Counted from the stretch's first letter, positions 44,707-55,230 are shown. The stretch: 64,000 nucleotides of DNA from Eubacterium uniforme (GCF_900167115.1 NZ_FUXZ01000010.1:99072-163071), one strand, 5' to 3'. Numbers and translations: made by a program. Notes: a model not told the origin generated them from the sequence alone.

Positions 44707-44755
44707 CCGTAGGCTATGGATAAGTTTAAATTAGTTTCGGATTATAAGCCTACGG
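44707..44755 (+). promoter_or_regulatory. Inverted repeat enclosing the uvrB start
   Basis: CCGTAGGCT (44707-44715), between the ribosome site and ATG, is exactly complementary to AGCCTACGG (44747-44755) in codons 11-14. The 9-bp stem with a 31-base loop places the uvrB ATG at the foot of the loop, so folding could limit initiation. Confidence 0.4.
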
Positions 44756-46773
44756 GCGATCAGCCACAGGCGATAGAAAGATTGGTAAAAGGTTTTAAGG
44801 AAGGTAATCAGTTTGAAACACTTTTAGGTGTAACGGGTTCGGGTAAAACATTTACCATGGCAAATGTTATTGAAAAACTTAATAAACCAACACTTATTAT
44901 TGCGCATAATAAGACACTTGCAGCGCAGTTATATAATGAGTTTAAGGAATTTTTCCCAGAAAATGCAGTTGAGTTTTTTGTAAGTTATTATGATTATTAT
45001 CAGCCTGAGGCATATGTTCCAAGTAGTGATACATATATAGAAAAGGATTCATCAGTTAATGATGAAATTGATAAATTAAGACACTCTGCAACCATGGCTC
45101 TTATGGAAAGAAAAGATGTTATTATAGTTGCCAGTGTGTCCTGTATATATGGACTTGGAGACCCTATTGATTATAAGAACATGGTGGTATCACTTCGTCC
45201 TGGTATGGAAAAAGACAGGGATGAAGTAATAAAAAAACTGATAGAAATTCAGTATGAAAGAAACGATATGGATTTCCATAGAGGTACATTTAGAGTGCGT
45301 GGAGATGTACTTGAAATATGTCCATCTGCTTATGAAGAACAGGGCATAAGAGTTGAATTTTTTGGAGATGAGATTGATAGAATTACCGAAATAGACATGC
45401 TTACAGGGCAGGTTAAGTCAACACTTAATCATATAGCAATTTTCCCTAATTCACACTATGTTGTACCGAAGGATAAGCTACTTAAGGCTACACAGAACAT
45501 AGAAGCTGAATTAGAAGAAAGAGTTAAGTATTTTAAGAGTGAAGATAAATTAATAGAAGCACAAAGAATTTCAGAACGTACTCATTTTGATATTGAGATG
45601 ATGCGAGAAACTGGTTTTTGTTCAGGTATAGAGAATTATTCAAGGCATTTGGCGTTCTTGCCAGCGGGTGCAACACCACATACACTTATGGAGTATTTTG
45701 GTGATGAATTTTTAATTATTGTTGACGAGTCGCATATGACAATACCTCAGATAGGTGGTATGTATAATGGTGACCAGTCTAGAAAGTCAACACTTGTTGA
45801 TTATGGATTTAGATTACCTTCTGCTAAGGATAACCGACCATTAAGATTTGAAGAATTTGAAAGTTTCATAGATCAGATGATGTTCGTATCTGCAACACCA
45901 GGTAAGTATGAAGAAGAACATGAATTACTTAGAGCGGAGCAAATAATTCGACCTACGGGGCTTCTTGATCCATTAATTGAAGTAAAACCTGTTGAAGGTC
46001 AGATTGATGACTTGATTGCACAGATTAATAAAGTAATAGGTAATCATAAAAATATAGTTAGTAGTAAAACTACTATTAAGTCTAAAAAAGAGGATGACGA
46101 AGATAAGACATCTGACGATTTTGTCGGAGGTAAAGTATTAGTTACTACTCTTACAAAGCGTATGGCTGAAGATTTAACAGAATATATGAAGGAGAGTGGA
46201 ATTAGAGCGGTCTACCTTCATTCAGATATTGATACACTTGAAAGAACGAAGATTATAAGGGATATGAGACTTGATAAGTTTGATGTATTAGTTGGTATTA
46301 ACCTACTTAGAGAAGGTCTTGATATTCCTGAAATAGAACTAGTTGCAATACTTGATGCTGATAAGGAAGGTTTTCTTAGATCACGAACTTCACTTATTCA
46401 GACAGTTGGTAGAGCAGCAAGAAATGCTAGTGGACATGTTGTAATGTATGCTGATAATATGACTGATTCAATGAAAGAAACCATTGAAGAAACTAATAGA
46501 AGACGTAGCATACAGGAAGCATATAATAAGGAGCATGGCATTACTCCACAGAGTATAAAGAAGGCGGTTGGTGAGCTTATTAGTATTACTAAGGAAGCTG
46601 AAACTAAGATAGGAACACTTGAAAAAGATCCTGAATCAATGAGTAAGGTAGAGATTGAAAAACTCATTGAAAAACTTAAGAAGCGCATGGAAAAAGCTGC
46701 AACAGATCTTGACTTTGAAAGTGCAGCAGAACTTAGGGATGAAATATTTAAGCTTAAGGAGTATATGCAGTAG
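44716..46773 (+). CDS. uvrB: Excinuclease ABC subunit B
   Basis: 685 residues. UvrB is the damage-verifying helicase-like core of nucleotide excision repair. Walker A GVTGSGKT near 35-42, beta-hairpin [24 protein letters not shown] box ([10 protein letters not shown]) and a C-terminal UVR motif ([20 protein letters not shown]) that binds UvrC. A short Lys/Asp-rich insertion (about 445-470, [11 protein letters not shown]) is unusual. AGGAGG precedes ATG. uvrA starts 34 bases after the stop. I saw no LexA-type box upstream. Confidence 0.97.
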   Translation: MDKFKLVSDYKPTGDQPQAIERLVKGFKEGNQFETLLGVTGSGKTFTMANVIEKLNKPTLIIAHNKTLAAQLYNEFKEFFPENAVEFFVSYYDYYQPEAYVPSSDTYIEKDSSVNDEIDKLRHSATMALMERKDVIIVASVSCIYGLGDPIDYKNMVVSLRPGMEKDRDEVIKKLIEIQYERNDMDFHRGTFRVRGDVLEICPSAYEEQGIRVEFFGDEIDRITEIDMLTGQVKSTLNHIAIFPNSHYVVPKDKLLKATQNIEAELEERVKYFKSEDKLIEAQRISERTHFDIEMMRETGFCSGIENYSRHLAFLPAGATPHTLMEYFGDEFLIIVDESHMTIPQIGGMYNGDQSRKSTLVDYGFRLPSAKDNRPLRFEEFESFIDQMMFVSATPGKYEEEHELLRAEQIIRPTGLLDPLIEVKPVEGQIDDLIAQINKVIGNHKNIVSSKTTIKSKKEDDEDKTSDDFVGGKVLVTTLTKRMAEDLTEYMKESGIRAVYLHSDIDTLERTKIIRDMRLDKFDVLVGINLLREGLDIPEIELVAILDADKEGFLRSRTSLIQTVGRAARNASGHVVMYADNMTDSMKETIEETNRRRSIQEAYNKEHGITPQSIKKAVGELISITKEAETKIGTLEKDPESMSKVEIEKLIEKLKKRMEKAATDLDFESAAELRDEIFKLKEYMQ

Positions 46774-46807
46774 TTTATATTATTTTTTAAAAGAAGATAG
46801 GTTAATT

Positions 46808-49711
46808 ATGGCACGAAAAAAAGAAGATAAAAAGTATATTATTATAAAGGGTGCTAAGGAGCACAATTTAAAGAATGTTAATTTAAAAATTCCAAGGGAT
46901 GAGTTTGTAGTATTTACGGGTCTTTCTGGCTCGGGTAAGTCATCTCTTGCATTCGATACAATATATGCAGAAGGTCAGAGAAGATATATGGAGTCACTCT
47001 CTTCATATGCAAGACAGTTCTTAGGACGTATGGAAAAAGCAAATGTTGAAAGCATAGAAGGTCTTTCTCCTGCCATCTCAATTGACCAGAAATCAACTAA
47101 TAGAAATCCACGTTCTACAGTTGGTACAGTTACAGAAATCTATGATCACTTTAGATTGTTATATGCACGAATTGGTACAGTGCACTGCCCAAACTGTGGT
47201 AAGGAAATTAGTAAGCAGACAGTTGACCAGATGGTTGATAGCATCATGAAACTTGAAGAGTCTACAAAGATTATGATTCTTGCACCTGTTGTTAGAGGTA
47301 AGAAGGGTAGACATGAAAAAGTATTAGAATCAGCTGTAAAGCAGGGTTTTGTACGTGCAAGAATAGATGGTGAAGTTTATGACCTTTCTGAAGAAATCGC
47401 ACTTGAAAAGAATAATAAGCATAATATTGAAATTGTAATTGATAGATTAGTTGTTAGAGAAGGAATCGAAAAGAGACTTACAGATTCAATAGAAACATCA
47501 CTTAAAATAGCAGAAGGATTATGCTATGTTGAAGTAATGGGTGAGAGAAAAGCACATGAAGATTTATATGATGAAGAATCAGATAGTAGCAAAAAGCAAC
47601 TAAGTAATCTAATGGTATTCTCTGAAAACTTCGCATGTCCTGACTGTAATATAAGTATTGGTGAAGTACAGCCTAGAAGCTTTTCATTCAATAATCCATT
47701 CGGAGCCTGTCCTGTGTGTTCTGGTCTCGGATACAAGATGGACTTTGATGTTAAGCTTATGATACCTAATGAAAACTTAAGTCTTAATGAAGGTGCAATC
47801 TCTGTTATGGGATGGCTTAACTCTAAAGACAAGGGAAGTTTTTCTCATTCAGTATTAGAAGGTCTTTCAAAGAAGTATAACTTTAGTTTAGATACTCCTT
47901 TTAAGGATTTACCAGATGACATTAAGCATAAGATTATTCACGGTACTAACGGTGAAGAATTCGATGTTGTATATGAAGGTAAATATGGTAAGAGTAAGTA
48001 CAGATTTGAGTTTGAAGGTCTTATTAAGAATGTTCAGAAGAGATACCGTGAAACTCCTTCACAGAATCAGAAGGCTGAATATGAATCATATATGAGAATT
48101 ACACCATGTGAGGAATGTGGTGGTCAGAGACTTAAGAAGGAATCACTTGCTGTTACAATTGGTGATAAGAACATTCACGAGGCAACTAACATGCCCATTA
48201 GAAAGATAAAGAAGTTCTTAGCTAATCTTGAATTATCACCAGTAAAGCAGACTATTGCTGAAGAAATATTAAAAGAAATTAATGCAAGACTTGCATTTAT
48301 GATTGATGTTGGTCTTGATTACTTAACATTAACAAGACATACTGCTACACTCAGTGGTGGTGAGGCGCAGCGTATCAGACTTGCAACTCAGATAGGTTCG
48401 GGTCTTGTTGGTGTTGCATACATATTGGATGAACCAAGTATTGGTCTTCATCAAAGGGACAACGATAAGCTTTTATCAGCTCTTAAGTCACTTAAGGAAA
48501 TTGGTAATACATTAATTGTTGTAGAGCATGATGAAGATACCATGAGAGCAGCGGACTTTATCGTTGATGTAGGTCCACTTGCCGGAGTTCATGGTGGAGA
48601 GATTGTTGCAACAGGAACTGTTGATGACATTATGAAGTGTAAAAGATCAGTAACTGGTGCATATCTTTCAGGTAAGAAAGTAATTCCTGTTCCTGATGAA
48701 AGAAGAAAGCCTACAGGATTCATTAAGATTGTTGGAGCAAGAGAAAACAATCTTAAGAACATAGATGTTGAAATTCCTACAGGCATATTCACCTGCGTTA
48801 CTGGTGTATCAGGTTCTGGTAAGAGTTCGCTTATTAATGAAATACTTTATAAGTCACTTGCAAAGACTCTTAATAGGGCAAGAACAGTAGCTGGAGATCA
48901 CGATGGCATTGAAGGTGTTGAAGTTCTTGATAAAGTAATTGATATTGATCAGTCACCTATTGGTAGAACTCCTCGTTCAAATCCTGCAACATATATTGGA
49001 GTGTTTGATCAGATTAGAGATTTATACGCTGCAACATCTGATGCAAAAGAAAGAGGCTACAAAAAAGGAAGATTTAGCTTTAATGTTAAGGGTGGACGAT
49101 GCGAAGCTTGTTCTGGTGATGGAATTAAAGTTATTGAAATGCATTTTCTGCCAGATGTATATGTACCTTGTGAAGTATGTGAAGGTAAGAGATATAATAG
49201 AGAAACATTAGAGGTTAAGTATAAAGGTTATAATATTTATGATGTTTTAAATATGACTGTTGAAGAAGCGATGGAAGTATTTAAAAATGTTCCATCAATC
49301 TTTAATAAGATTAAGACACTTAATGATGTTGGATTATCATATCTTAAACTAGGTCAGCCATCAACAACACTTAGTGGTGGTGAGGCACAGCGTATTAAAC
49401 TTGCAGCAGAACTTAGTAAGAGAGCAACAGGTAAGACAATTTACATCCTTGATGAACCTACAACGGGACTTCATTTCGCTGATGTTCATAAGCTTGTTGA
49501 GATTCTTAGAAAACTTTCTGAAAGTGGAAATACAGTTGTTGTAATTGAGCATAACATGGATGTTATAAAGTGTGCTGACTATATAATCGATATGGGTCCT
49601 GAAGGTGGAGATAAGGGTGGTAAGGTTATCGCTAAAGGAACACCTGAGGAGATTTGTAAAGTTGAAAAAAGCCATACAGGAGAATATCTTAAGAAATGGC
49701 TTTCTCAATAA
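46808..49711 (+). CDS. uvrA: Excinuclease ABC subunit A
   Basis: 967 residues, the DNA-damage sensor of excision repair, two ABC ATPase halves. [20 protein letters not shown] and [15 protein letters not shown] are the Walker A motifs. Zinc modules show [24 protein letters not shown] and [17 protein letters not shown]; signatures [10 protein letters not shown] appear twice. Start ATG 46808 gives [20 protein letters not shown] with AAGATAGG nearby; the open frame extends further up inside uvrB but without merit. Operon with uvrB. Confidence 0.97.
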   Translation: MARKKEDKKYIIIKGAKEHNLKNVNLKIPRDEFVVFTGLSGSGKSSLAFDTIYAEGQRRYMESLSSYARQFLGRMEKANVESIEGLSPAISIDQKSTNRNPRSTVGTVTEIYDHFRLLYARIGTVHCPNCGKEISKQTVDQMVDSIMKLEESTKIMILAPVVRGKKGRHEKVLESAVKQGFVRARIDGEVYDLSEEIALEKNNKHNIEIVIDRLVVREGIEKRLTDSIETSLKIAEGLCYVEVMGERKAHEDLYDEESDSSKKQLSNLMVFSENFACPDCNISIGEVQPRSFSFNNPFGACPVCSGLGYKMDFDVKLMIPNENLSLNEGAISVMGWLNSKDKGSFSHSVLEGLSKKYNFSLDTPFKDLPDDIKHKIIHGTNGEEFDVVYEGKYGKSKYRFEFEGLIKNVQKRYRETPSQNQKAEYESYMRITPCEECGGQRLKKESLAVTIGDKNIHEATNMPIRKIKKFLANLELSPVKQTIAEEILKEINARLAFMIDVGLDYLTLTRHTATLSGGEAQRIRLATQIGSGLVGVAYILDEPSIGLHQRDNDKLLSALKSLKEIGNTLIVVEHDEDTMRAADFIVDVGPLAGVHGGEIVATGTVDDIMKCKRSVTGAYLSGKKVIPVPDERRKPTGFIKIVGARENNLKNIDVEIPTGIFTCVTGVSGSGKSSLINEILYKSLAKTLNRARTVAGDHDGIEGVEVLDKVIDIDQSPIGRTPRSNPATYIGVFDQIRDLYAATSDAKERGYKKGRFSFNVKGGRCEACSGDGIKVIEMHFLPDVYVPCEVCEGKRYNRETLEVKYKGYNIYDVLNMTVEEAMEVFKNVPSIFNKIKTLNDVGLSYLKLGQPSTTLSGGEAQRIKLAAELSKRATGKTIYILDEPTTGLHFADVHKLVEILRKLSESGNTVVVIEHNMDVIKCADYIIDMGPEGGDKGGKVIAKGTPEEICKVEKSHTGEYLKKWLSQ

Positions 49712-49777
49712 AATTAGTATGATAAAATTGTATTGGTTAGATTTTTGGTTATTGTTTAAGACTGAGGTGAAAGAAAA

Positions 49778-50194
49778 ATGGATAAGAATAAGGTGTATAA
49801 AGATATTAGCAAATTCATATATAAGTATACGCACGATGCGGCACTTACATATCCTATACCTTCGGATTATGCAGAGTTAGCTATGGATATGGGATTTGCT
49901 AAGAATAGTCTTAGAATGGAATTCCCAGAAGGAAGTCATATGGGACCTGGTAGGCCAATAGTAAGAGATATTTACGATTCAGGTAGAAACTGTGGCAAGG
50001 AACTAAGTTATAGCTATAATGTAGGTATGGGCGGTCAGGTTGAGGTAGTATATTATCTTAACGAAGGTGTAGAACTTGATGAGGAAGAATTAGAGATATA
50101 TCAATGGGTATGCGATCAGATATTCCTTGTATATGGAAAACAACAGGTTATAGATGCACTTAACCTTATGACCAAGGTAAAAGGTCAGAGATAG
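49778..50194 (+). CDS. Conserved-looking protein of unknown function
   Basis: 138 residues, soluble, acidic. I do not recognise a family with confidence. Features: an N-terminal helix (DKNKVYKDISKFIYKYTHDA), a central strand-rich part with RPIVRDIYDSGRNCG and YSYNVGMGGQVEVVYYL, and a C-terminal helix pair (LDEEELEIYQWVCDQIFLVY). The arrangement recalls sensor regions found ahead of GGDEF/EAL domains in Clostridia, but no such domain is present. GAGGTGAAAG precedes ATG. It follows uvrA in the same direction. Confidence 0.65.
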   Translation: MDKNKVYKDISKFIYKYTHDAALTYPIPSDYAELAMDMGFAKNSLRMEFPEGSHMGPGRPIVRDIYDSGRNCGKELSYSYNVGMGGQVEVVYYLNEGVELDEEELEIYQWVCDQIFLVYGKQQVIDALNLMTKVKGQR

Positions 50195-50226
50195 TTTAAG
50201 AAAATTTTTGGAAAGAAAGAAAAAGG

Positions 50227-50847
50227 ATGTTTAAGAACAAAGAAAGAATACCAATGGTATTTGCTGCAGTATTTGTTATGGGATTTTTCGTATCGATTAT
50301 TGTTATGTGCAATTTAGGTACGGACCCATGTACATTTATGAATAGGTCAATATGCTCAAGGATTGGCATGAGTTTTGGAAATTGGCAGCTTTTGCTTAAC
50401 TGCATATTATTCATAATTGTGTATAGAAAGGCAAAGGACTTAATTGGATTTGGAACCATATTTAACATGGTTTTAATAGGATATTACGTGGATTTCTTTA
50501 TGTATGTCTGGAATAAGATTATTCCTAAGGCTGCATGGACAAATCCGGTAAGTAGATGGATTATTTATATTGTTGCACTTTTTTGCTTTATAGTAAGCGC
50601 GGCAGTTTATATAAATTCAGATACGGGAGTTGCACCTTATGACGCAATGCCGATAATCATAGCAAATGCTATCGAGGAAAAAACAGGTAATTCTCATAAA
50701 GTTGGAGTAAGAATGTGCTGGGATGCATGTGCAATCTTAATGGGCATACTGTTTGGTTCAATACCAGTTATTGGCGTTATTCTTATGACCATATTCTTAG
50801 GGCCAGTTATTGGAATGGTTGGAAAGATAATGGGAAATGAAGGATAG
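50227..50847 (+). CDS. YczE/YitT-like membrane protein
   Basis: 206 residues with five hydrophobic segments (about 8-28, 48-66, 75-95, 108-130, 172-200). Two internally similar motifs, NLGTDPCTFMN (about 30-40) and DTGVAPYDAMP (about 136-146), mark the YczE family, membrane proteins of unknown transport or regulatory role. Start ATG directly follows AAAAAGG. Confidence 0.75.
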   Translation: MFKNKERIPMVFAAVFVMGFFVSIIVMCNLGTDPCTFMNRSICSRIGMSFGNWQLLLNCILFIIVYRKAKDLIGFGTIFNMVLIGYYVDFFMYVWNKIIPKAAWTNPVSRWIIYIVALFCFIVSAAVYINSDTGVAPYDAMPIIIANAIEEKTGNSHKVGVRMCWDACAILMGILFGSIPVIGVILMTIFLGPVIGMVGKIMGNEG

Positions 50848-50893
50848 TTTGTTTTAAATGGCATATAGCGGAAGTGTATATATGTAATGAGGG

Positions 50894-50921
50894 TTGCAAT
50901 AGAAGTAATTTGTGTTATAAT
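50894..50921 (+). promoter_or_regulatory. guaA promoter
   Basis: TTGCAA (50894-50899), 16 bases, TATAAT (50916-50921). The short leader (about 35 bases) leaves no room for a purine riboswitch. Confidence 0.7.
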
Positions 50922-50962
50922 TATTTTTTAAAAATATAGAAATTATGTTTCAGGAGGCATGT

Positions 50963-52540
50963 ATGAAACGAGAACTTGTTATAGTTATTGATTTTGGTGG
51001 TCAATATAATCAGCTCGTTGCTAGAAGAGTCAGAGAGAATAACGTATATTGTGAGATTTATTCTTATAAGACTGACATAGAGCAGATTAAGGCACTTAAT
51101 CCTAAGGGAATTATTCTTACTGGTGGACCTAATAGTTGTTATGAAGATGGTGCTCCAACATATACAAAGGAATTATTTGAACTTGGAATTCCAGTACTTG
51201 GATTATGTTATGGTGCGCAGATGATGCAGCTTATCCTTGGCGGTAAGGTTGAAAAAGCACCAGTACGTGAGTATGGCAAAACTGCTACATTCTTTGATAA
51301 TACAAGCATATTATTTGATGGTATTGAAGAAGAATCAGTTGTATGGATGAGTCATTTTGATTATATCAGTAAGGAAGCACCTGGATTTAAAATCATTGCT
51401 CATACAAAGGATTGTCCAGTCGCAGCAGCTAGTGATGAGTCTCGTAAATTATATGCAATACAGTTCCATCCTGAAGTGTTACATACAGTAAGAGGTAAGG
51501 ATATCTTAGCAAATTTCGTATATAAGATTTGTGGTTGTAAAGGCGATTGGAAGATGGATTCATTTGCTAATGAACAGATTAATCTTATACGTGAAAAAGT
51601 TGGTGATGGTAAAGTGTTACTTGCTCTTTCTGGTGGTGTAGATTCATCAGTTGCAGCAGTACTTTTATCAAAAGCAATTGGCAAACAGCTTACATGTGTA
51701 TTCGTAGATCATGGTCTTTTACGTAAGAATGAAGGCGATGAAGTAGAGAATATATTTGGACCTAATGGAAATTATGACCTTAATTTTATAAGAGTTAATG
51801 CTCAGGATAGATATTATGATAAGTTAAAAGGCGTAGAAGAACCTGAGAAGAAACGTAAGATAATCGGTGAGGAATTCATTAGAGTATTTGAAGAAGAAGC
51901 AAAGAAGATAGGTAAGGTTGATTTCTTAGTACAGGGAACAATATATCCAGACGTAGTAGAAAGCGGACTCGGCGGCGAATCAGCCGTAATCAAGTCACAT
52001 CACAATGTAGGTGGACTTCCAGATTACGTTGATTTTAAAGAAATTATCGAACCACTTCGTGATCTTTTCAAAGACGAAGTAAGAAAAGTTGGTCTTGAAC
52101 TTGGATTACCAGAATACCTAGTATTCCGTCAGCCATTCCCAGGCCCAGGTCTTGGAATCAGAATAATCGGTGAAGTAACAGGCGAAAAAGTAAAAATCGT
52201 ACAGGATGCAGACTTTATCTATAGAGAAGAAGTAGGAAATGCACTTAAAGAATATGCAGAAGCAAATAATGGAGCGGATGCACCATGGAAACCAGACCAG
52301 TACTTTGCAGCATTAACAAATATGCGCTCAGTAGGCGTAATGGGTGATGAAAGAACATACGATTATGCTGTAGCACTTCGTGCAGTGCAGACAATCGACT
52401 TCATGACAGCCGAAAGTGCCCAGATACCATGGGAAGTATTACAGAAAGTAATGAATAGAATAATCAATGAAGTGAAAGGTGTTAATAGAGTAATGTTTGA
52501 CTTGACAAGTAAACCACCTGGAACGATTGAGTTTGAATAA
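50963..52540 (+). CDS. guaA: GMP synthase (glutamine-hydrolysing)
   Basis: 525 residues. Converts XMP to GMP with glutamine as amide donor. N-terminal glutamine amidotransferase with C82 in GLCYGAQMM and FHPEVLHT; the ATP pyrophosphatase has [13 protein letters not shown] near 219-231; the C-terminal dimerisation domain ends [15 protein letters not shown] is five bases before ATG 50963; an in-frame TTG at 50945 is upstream of it. Its last codons (GAG TTT GAA TAA) are the attachment site of the island that follows; insertion preserves the reading frame and protein end. Confidence 0.97.
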   Translation: MKRELVIVIDFGGQYNQLVARRVRENNVYCEIYSYKTDIEQIKALNPKGIILTGGPNSCYEDGAPTYTKELFELGIPVLGLCYGAQMMQLILGGKVEKAPVREYGKTATFFDNTSILFDGIEEESVVWMSHFDYISKEAPGFKIIAHTKDCPVAAASDESRKLYAIQFHPEVLHTVRGKDILANFVYKICGCKGDWKMDSFANEQINLIREKVGDGKVLLALSGGVDSSVAAVLLSKAIGKQLTCVFVDHGLLRKNEGDEVENIFGPNGNYDLNFIRVNAQDRYYDKLKGVEEPEKKRKIIGEEFIRVFEEEAKKIGKVDFLVQGTIYPDVVESGLGGESAVIKSHHNVGGLPDYVDFKEIIEPLRDLFKDEVRKVGLELGLPEYLVFRQPFPGPGLGIRIIGEVTGEKVKIVQDADFIYREEVGNALKEYAEANNGADAPWKPDQYFAALTNMRSVGVMGDERTYDYAVALRAVQTIDFMTAESAQIPWEVLQKVMNRIINEVKGVNRVMFDLTSKPPGTIEFE

Positions 52541-52541
52541 T
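52527..52541. repeat. attL: island attachment repeat at the guaA 3' end
   Basis: TTGAGTTTGAATAAT covers the last codons and stop of guaA. The same 15 bases recur at 63620-63634, and a 12-base core at 55328-55339. The guaA 3' end is a known target of tyrosine-recombinase elements in Firmicutes. Confidence 0.8.
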
Positions 52542-52579
52542 AGATTTGTTCATATATTATATTAATTTTATACAGTAGT

Positions 52580-52622
52580 AAAAAAATACAAATAATCTTA
52601 ATGGTTGTTTGTATTTTTTTTA
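52580..52622 (+). terminator. Terminator after guaA
   Basis: AATACAAATAA pairs with TTGTTTGTATT (one mismatch) between about 52586 and 52614, flanked by an A tract and a T tract of eight. Confidence 0.75.
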
Positions 52623-52660
52623 TTTTATAAAAAATAATAGAATAAATATCACAACTGCAC

Positions 52661-52689
52661 TTGACAATTGCAAAAATGCAATCTATAAT
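52661..52689 (+). promoter_or_regulatory. Consensus promoter with operator for the XRE/ImmA pair
   Basis: TTGACA (52661-52666), 17 bases, TATAAT (52684-52689): perfect consensus. The spacer is almost filled by the inverted repeat ATTGCA-AAAA-TGCAAT (52667-52682), the natural site for autorepression by the XRE protein encoded next. Confidence 0.8.
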
Positions 52690-52734
52690 AATGATGTAGT
52701 TATATTTAATGGAAGTATATACAGGAGGATTATT

Positions 52735-53052
52735 ATGTCATGGAAAGAAAAAGTCTTAGAATTAATGAAACAACGCAATATAAATCAAAAACAATTAGCT
52801 GAGTTAAGTGGGATTACTGAAAGTTCAATATCTAGACATTTGCATAGTGAGCGTCGTCCAAGAATGGATATTGTTGTAAATGTGGCGAAAGCCTTGGATG
52901 TAGATATAGATTATTTACTTGATGAGGGAGAACATTTAGAATCAGCCTATACAACAATATCTACGGCCATTGCTCGAAAGGGTGGAGAATTAACCGCTGA
53001 AGAAAAAAACAAACTAATTGCTTTGATATTGGGGAGCGATATTGATGCATAG
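52735..53052 (+). CDS. XRE-family repressor
   Basis: 105 residues with a helix-turn-helix at about 10-62 (QRNINQKQLAELSGITESSI, RRPRMDIVVNVAKALDVDID). ACAGGAGG is six bases before ATG 52735. It overlaps the next gene by 8 bases. XRE plus ImmA/IrrE-type metallopeptidase is the usual de-repression switch of mobile elements: the peptidase cleaves the repressor. The operator in its promoter fits autoregulation. Confidence 0.88.
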   Translation: MSWKEKVLELMKQRNINQKQLAELSGITESSISRHLHSERRPRMDIVVNVAKALDVDIDYLLDEGEHLESAYTTISTAIARKGGELTAEEKNKLIALILGSDIDA

Positions 53053-53614
53053 AGAAGGAATTATTTATGATGAAATAACTAAAGTTATAATTGAAATTTA
53101 TATTGATTATGATATTAAAGAATTTCCTATTGATGAAAAAGTAGTTTGTAAGAAACTGGGAGTAGCATTGGTTCCATATTCTGCATTTGAAAAAAATGAA
53201 AAGAAAATTTTTTTGAAAAAATCAGAAAATGGTTTTTTTGTAAAAGCATCAAAGGGAAGACCACCTACGATTTATTATAACGATGAGATTTCTAGTGTTG
53301 GGAAAATTCGATTTACGATATTTCATGAAATAAAACATTATGTTTTTGATGATGAAGATGATAGTGAGGATGACTTGGCTGATTTCTTTGCAAGATTTTT
53401 TATGTGTCCTATTCCATATTTGATACTTAAGGATATAACAGTCCCTGAAAAAATTATATCCTTTTGTAATGTATCAAATTTTGTGGCGCATAATGTTGAA
53501 AGTAATATAAAAAATAGAAAGAAAATATATGGAAATACAATATTTGATTATGAAGTAAAGTTGATAGAGCAAATAGAGCCAATATTGGTAGAAGTTAATA
53601 ATTTACGTAGCTAG
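53045..53614 (+). CDS. ImmA/IrrE-type metallopeptidase
   Basis: 189 residues. The zinc-binding motif HEIKH (HExxH type) lies in FTIFHEIKHYVFDDEDDSED, with the third ligand probably in EDDLADFFARFFMCP, matching the ImmA/IrrE family that inactivates partner repressors. Start ATG 53045 (GGGGAG eight bases upstream) rather than the TTG before it. Coupled to the XRE gene. No later gene belongs to this transcript; the next 260 bases are non-coding. Confidence 0.85.
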   Translation: MHREGIIYDEITKVIIEIYIDYDIKEFPIDEKVVCKKLGVALVPYSAFEKNEKKIFLKKSENGFFVKASKGRPPTIYYNDEISSVGKIRFTIFHEIKHYVFDDEDDSEDDLADFFARFFMCPIPYLILKDITVPEKIISFCNVSNFVAHNVESNIKNRKKIYGNTIFDYEVKLIEQIEPILVEVNNLRS

Positions 53615-53633
53615 TAATATATATATAGAAAAA

Positions 53634-53815
53634 GCACTAAATTGGTTGCTGCAACAATCACATTTAGTGCCTATCTCCGAATTTTTAATTCGAAATTGCA
53701 TTAATATTATATAAGAATTTGGAGATAAGTGTCAATACTGAAAGTTATGATTTTGTATTGTATATCTTCGGATTTTATATGTATTCATAAAATTCCTCGG
53801 AGATTAATAATATTT
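53634..53815 (+). other. Gene-free stretch with successive hairpins
   Basis: GCACTAAAT/ATTTAGTGC (53634-53670) encloses GTTGC-T-GCAAC; TATCTCC/GGAGATA (53672-53727) encloses an AT-rich palindrome GAATTTTTAATTC; a weaker ATTTTAT/ATAAAAT hairpin lies near 53770-53800. The first hairpin may terminate the XRE/ImmA transcript. GTTGC-T-GCAAC resembles the ATTGCA/TGCAAT operator. No coding frame seen. Confidence 0.4.
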
Positions 53816-53878
53816 ATATTAACTAGAAAGGTTTGGATTTATGTATTTTATTTAAATATTTAAAGAATGGAGGTTTTT

Positions 53879-54592
53879 ATGAATTCAAATATTATTTCAG
53901 GACAGTTAAGATTTATATCAGAGTCTTCTAAAAAAGAAAAAAAGGTTAAAGATAATTTTAGAGCGTACTTAACAGAGGGGTGCGAAAGAACTTTACAGGA
54001 AGGTTATCCTATAATTCCTAGTTGGATGATTCCTAAAGAAGTAGATGATATAAAGATTATTCCTTTCTCTGAATGGAAAAATTATAAAAATAATATTGAA
54101 GATTATTATATATGTTTCTTTTGTCAAGATGATGTTTTTTCTGTTGTTTTAAATAATCCTAGGAAATATATAAAATTATTTAGAAGGGCAAAAGGAATAA
54201 TAGGGTTTGATTATAGTATATATTATGATATGCCTGCGGTAAAACAAAAATCACAGATGAATGATAATTTGTCATTGACTTTTTATTATGGAATGAGAAA
54301 TATTAAAGTGATTCCTAATATAAGATATGGAATAGAGTCTACAAGAGATGATTTTTTATCTGCGATACCACGAAATTCTGTAATAGCAATAGGGTCTTAT
54401 GGATGTGTAAAGACAAAAAAAGAAAAGGAACGATTTAGATATTTTCTTAGAGAAATGCTCCCTATTTTGATGCCTAAAGTAGTTGTGGTTTATGGAGCAA
54501 TGCCAGATGATGTCTTTGGTGAGTTTAAGGATAAATACTCTTTTGTTCAATGTGAAGCTATACCAGAATGTGGTAAGAAGGAGGTGTGTTAG
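53879..54592 (+). CDS. DUF4417 family protein
   Basis: 237 residues resembling DUF4417, a family seen in phages and mobile elements: IIPFSEWKNYKN, a FCQDDVFSVVLNNPRKYIKL segment, IIGFDYSIYYDMP, and a C-terminal VIAIGSYGCVKTKKEKERFR followed by PKVVVVYGAMPDDVF. No catalytic motif recognised; function unknown. ATG 53879 has TGGAGG six bases upstream; the ATG at 53867 overlaps that site. The stop precedes the toxin-like gene by two bases, so these are one transcript. Confidence 0.75.
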   Translation: MNSNIISGQLRFISESSKKEKKVKDNFRAYLTEGCERTLQEGYPIIPSWMIPKEVDDIKIIPFSEWKNYKNNIEDYYICFFCQDDVFSVVLNNPRKYIKLFRRAKGIIGFDYSIYYDMPAVKQKSQMNDNLSLTFYYGMRNIKVIPNIRYGIESTRDDFLSAIPRNSVIAIGSYGCVKTKKEKERFRYFLREMLPILMPKVVVVYGAMPDDVFGEFKDKYSFVQCEAIPECGKKEVC

Positions 54593-54594
54593 GT

Positions 54595-54966
54595 ATGTAC
54601 TGTGAATCATCTAAAGGACCAAGTAATTTATACGGTAATTCAGCAAAACAACCTTCTGAACATATTAATTACCCATATGCGAAAAGATTTAATCAAAGTA
54701 CATTAATGAAGCATTATAATGATCATGGTGAAGAAGTAGGAGCAGATTCAGCATCTGATTATGAACAAATGGCTATTGATTTTGCGAATGATGTGAATAA
54801 TGTAACTCATGATAGTTTTGTTGATGAAAATGGAAGTACTTATAAATTTAGTTATGAAACTGGGGAATTTGTAATAGTAAAATCTGATGGGACAGTAATT
54901 ACATATTTTATACCTGATAGAGGGGAGGGATATTGGAATGAGCAAAAATACAAACATGGAATATAA
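54595..54966 (+). CDS. Small toxin-like protein (polymorphic-toxin C-terminal type)
   Basis: 123 residues without a signal peptide. The part from residue 35 (FNQSTLMKHYNDHGEEVGAD, then DYEQMAIDFANDV, YKFSYETGEFVIVKSDGTVI, TYFIPDRGEGYWNEQKYKHG) looks like C-terminal nuclease domains of polymorphic/contact-dependent toxins, where H..KHG, FxVV..DG and the T-x-F-x-P end recur. The N-terminus is short, so it resembles a detached toxin tip. AAGGAGG lies 11 bases upstream. It overlaps a CPCC-type gene by 29 bases, as toxin-immunity pairs do. Function inferred, not shown. Confidence 0.55.
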   Translation: MYCESSKGPSNLYGNSAKQPSEHINYPYAKRFNQSTLMKHYNDHGEEVGADSASDYEQMAIDFANDVNNVTHDSFVDENGSTYKFSYETGEFVIVKSDGTVITYFIPDRGEGYWNEQKYKHGI

Positions 54967-55186
54967 AGAGTATCCGCATATTTGTGCATGTTGTAATGAA
55001 GGAACTATAGAAGATGTTCATGATATATGTTTAGTTTGCGGTTGGGAAGATGATGAAGTTCAAAATAATGATATTGAATTTGCAGGAGGAGCAAATAAAG
55101 ATTCATTGGTAGAACATAGAATAAAATTTCAGAAGCTTAGAGAGAAAAAGAAAAATTATATGTGGTGTAATACATGGAAAAAATAA
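54938..55186 (+). CDS. CPCC cysteine-rich protein, candidate immunity protein
   Basis: 82 residues with paired cysteines HICACCNEGT and ICLVCGWEDDEVQ, then the FAGGANKDSLVEHRIKFQKL tail: the Cys-rich CPCC family, a predicted zinc-ribbon often encoded right after polymorphic toxin genes. GGGAGGG is about nine bases before ATG. The overlap with the toxin-like gene supports coupled expression. Alternative: a stand-alone zinc ribbon of unknown role. Confidence 0.7.
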   Translation: MSKNTNMEYKEYPHICACCNEGTIEDVHDICLVCGWEDDEVQNNDIEFAGGANKDSLVEHRIKFQKLREKKKNYMWCNTWKK

Positions 55187-55209
55187 AGTGAAAAAAGATA
55201 TGTATGACC

Positions 55210-55230
55210 GTTGCAGAATCGTTGCAAAAA
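55210..55230. repeat. 11-bp-phased direct repeat upstream of internal att
   Basis: GTTGCA at 55210-55215 and again, as GTTGCAAAAA, at 55221-55230. It starts 118 bases before the att core at 55328. Similar phased pairs occur at 59815 and 63500. Possible integrase arm sites. Confidence 0.45.

Noticed and set aside
44672..44716. LexA box controlling uvrBA
   Set aside because: No CGAAC-N4-GTTCG-like sequence is present in the gap between ctpA and uvrB.
50848..50962. Purine riboswitch ahead of guaA
   Set aside because: The promoter leaves a leader of only about 35 bases, too short for an aptamer.
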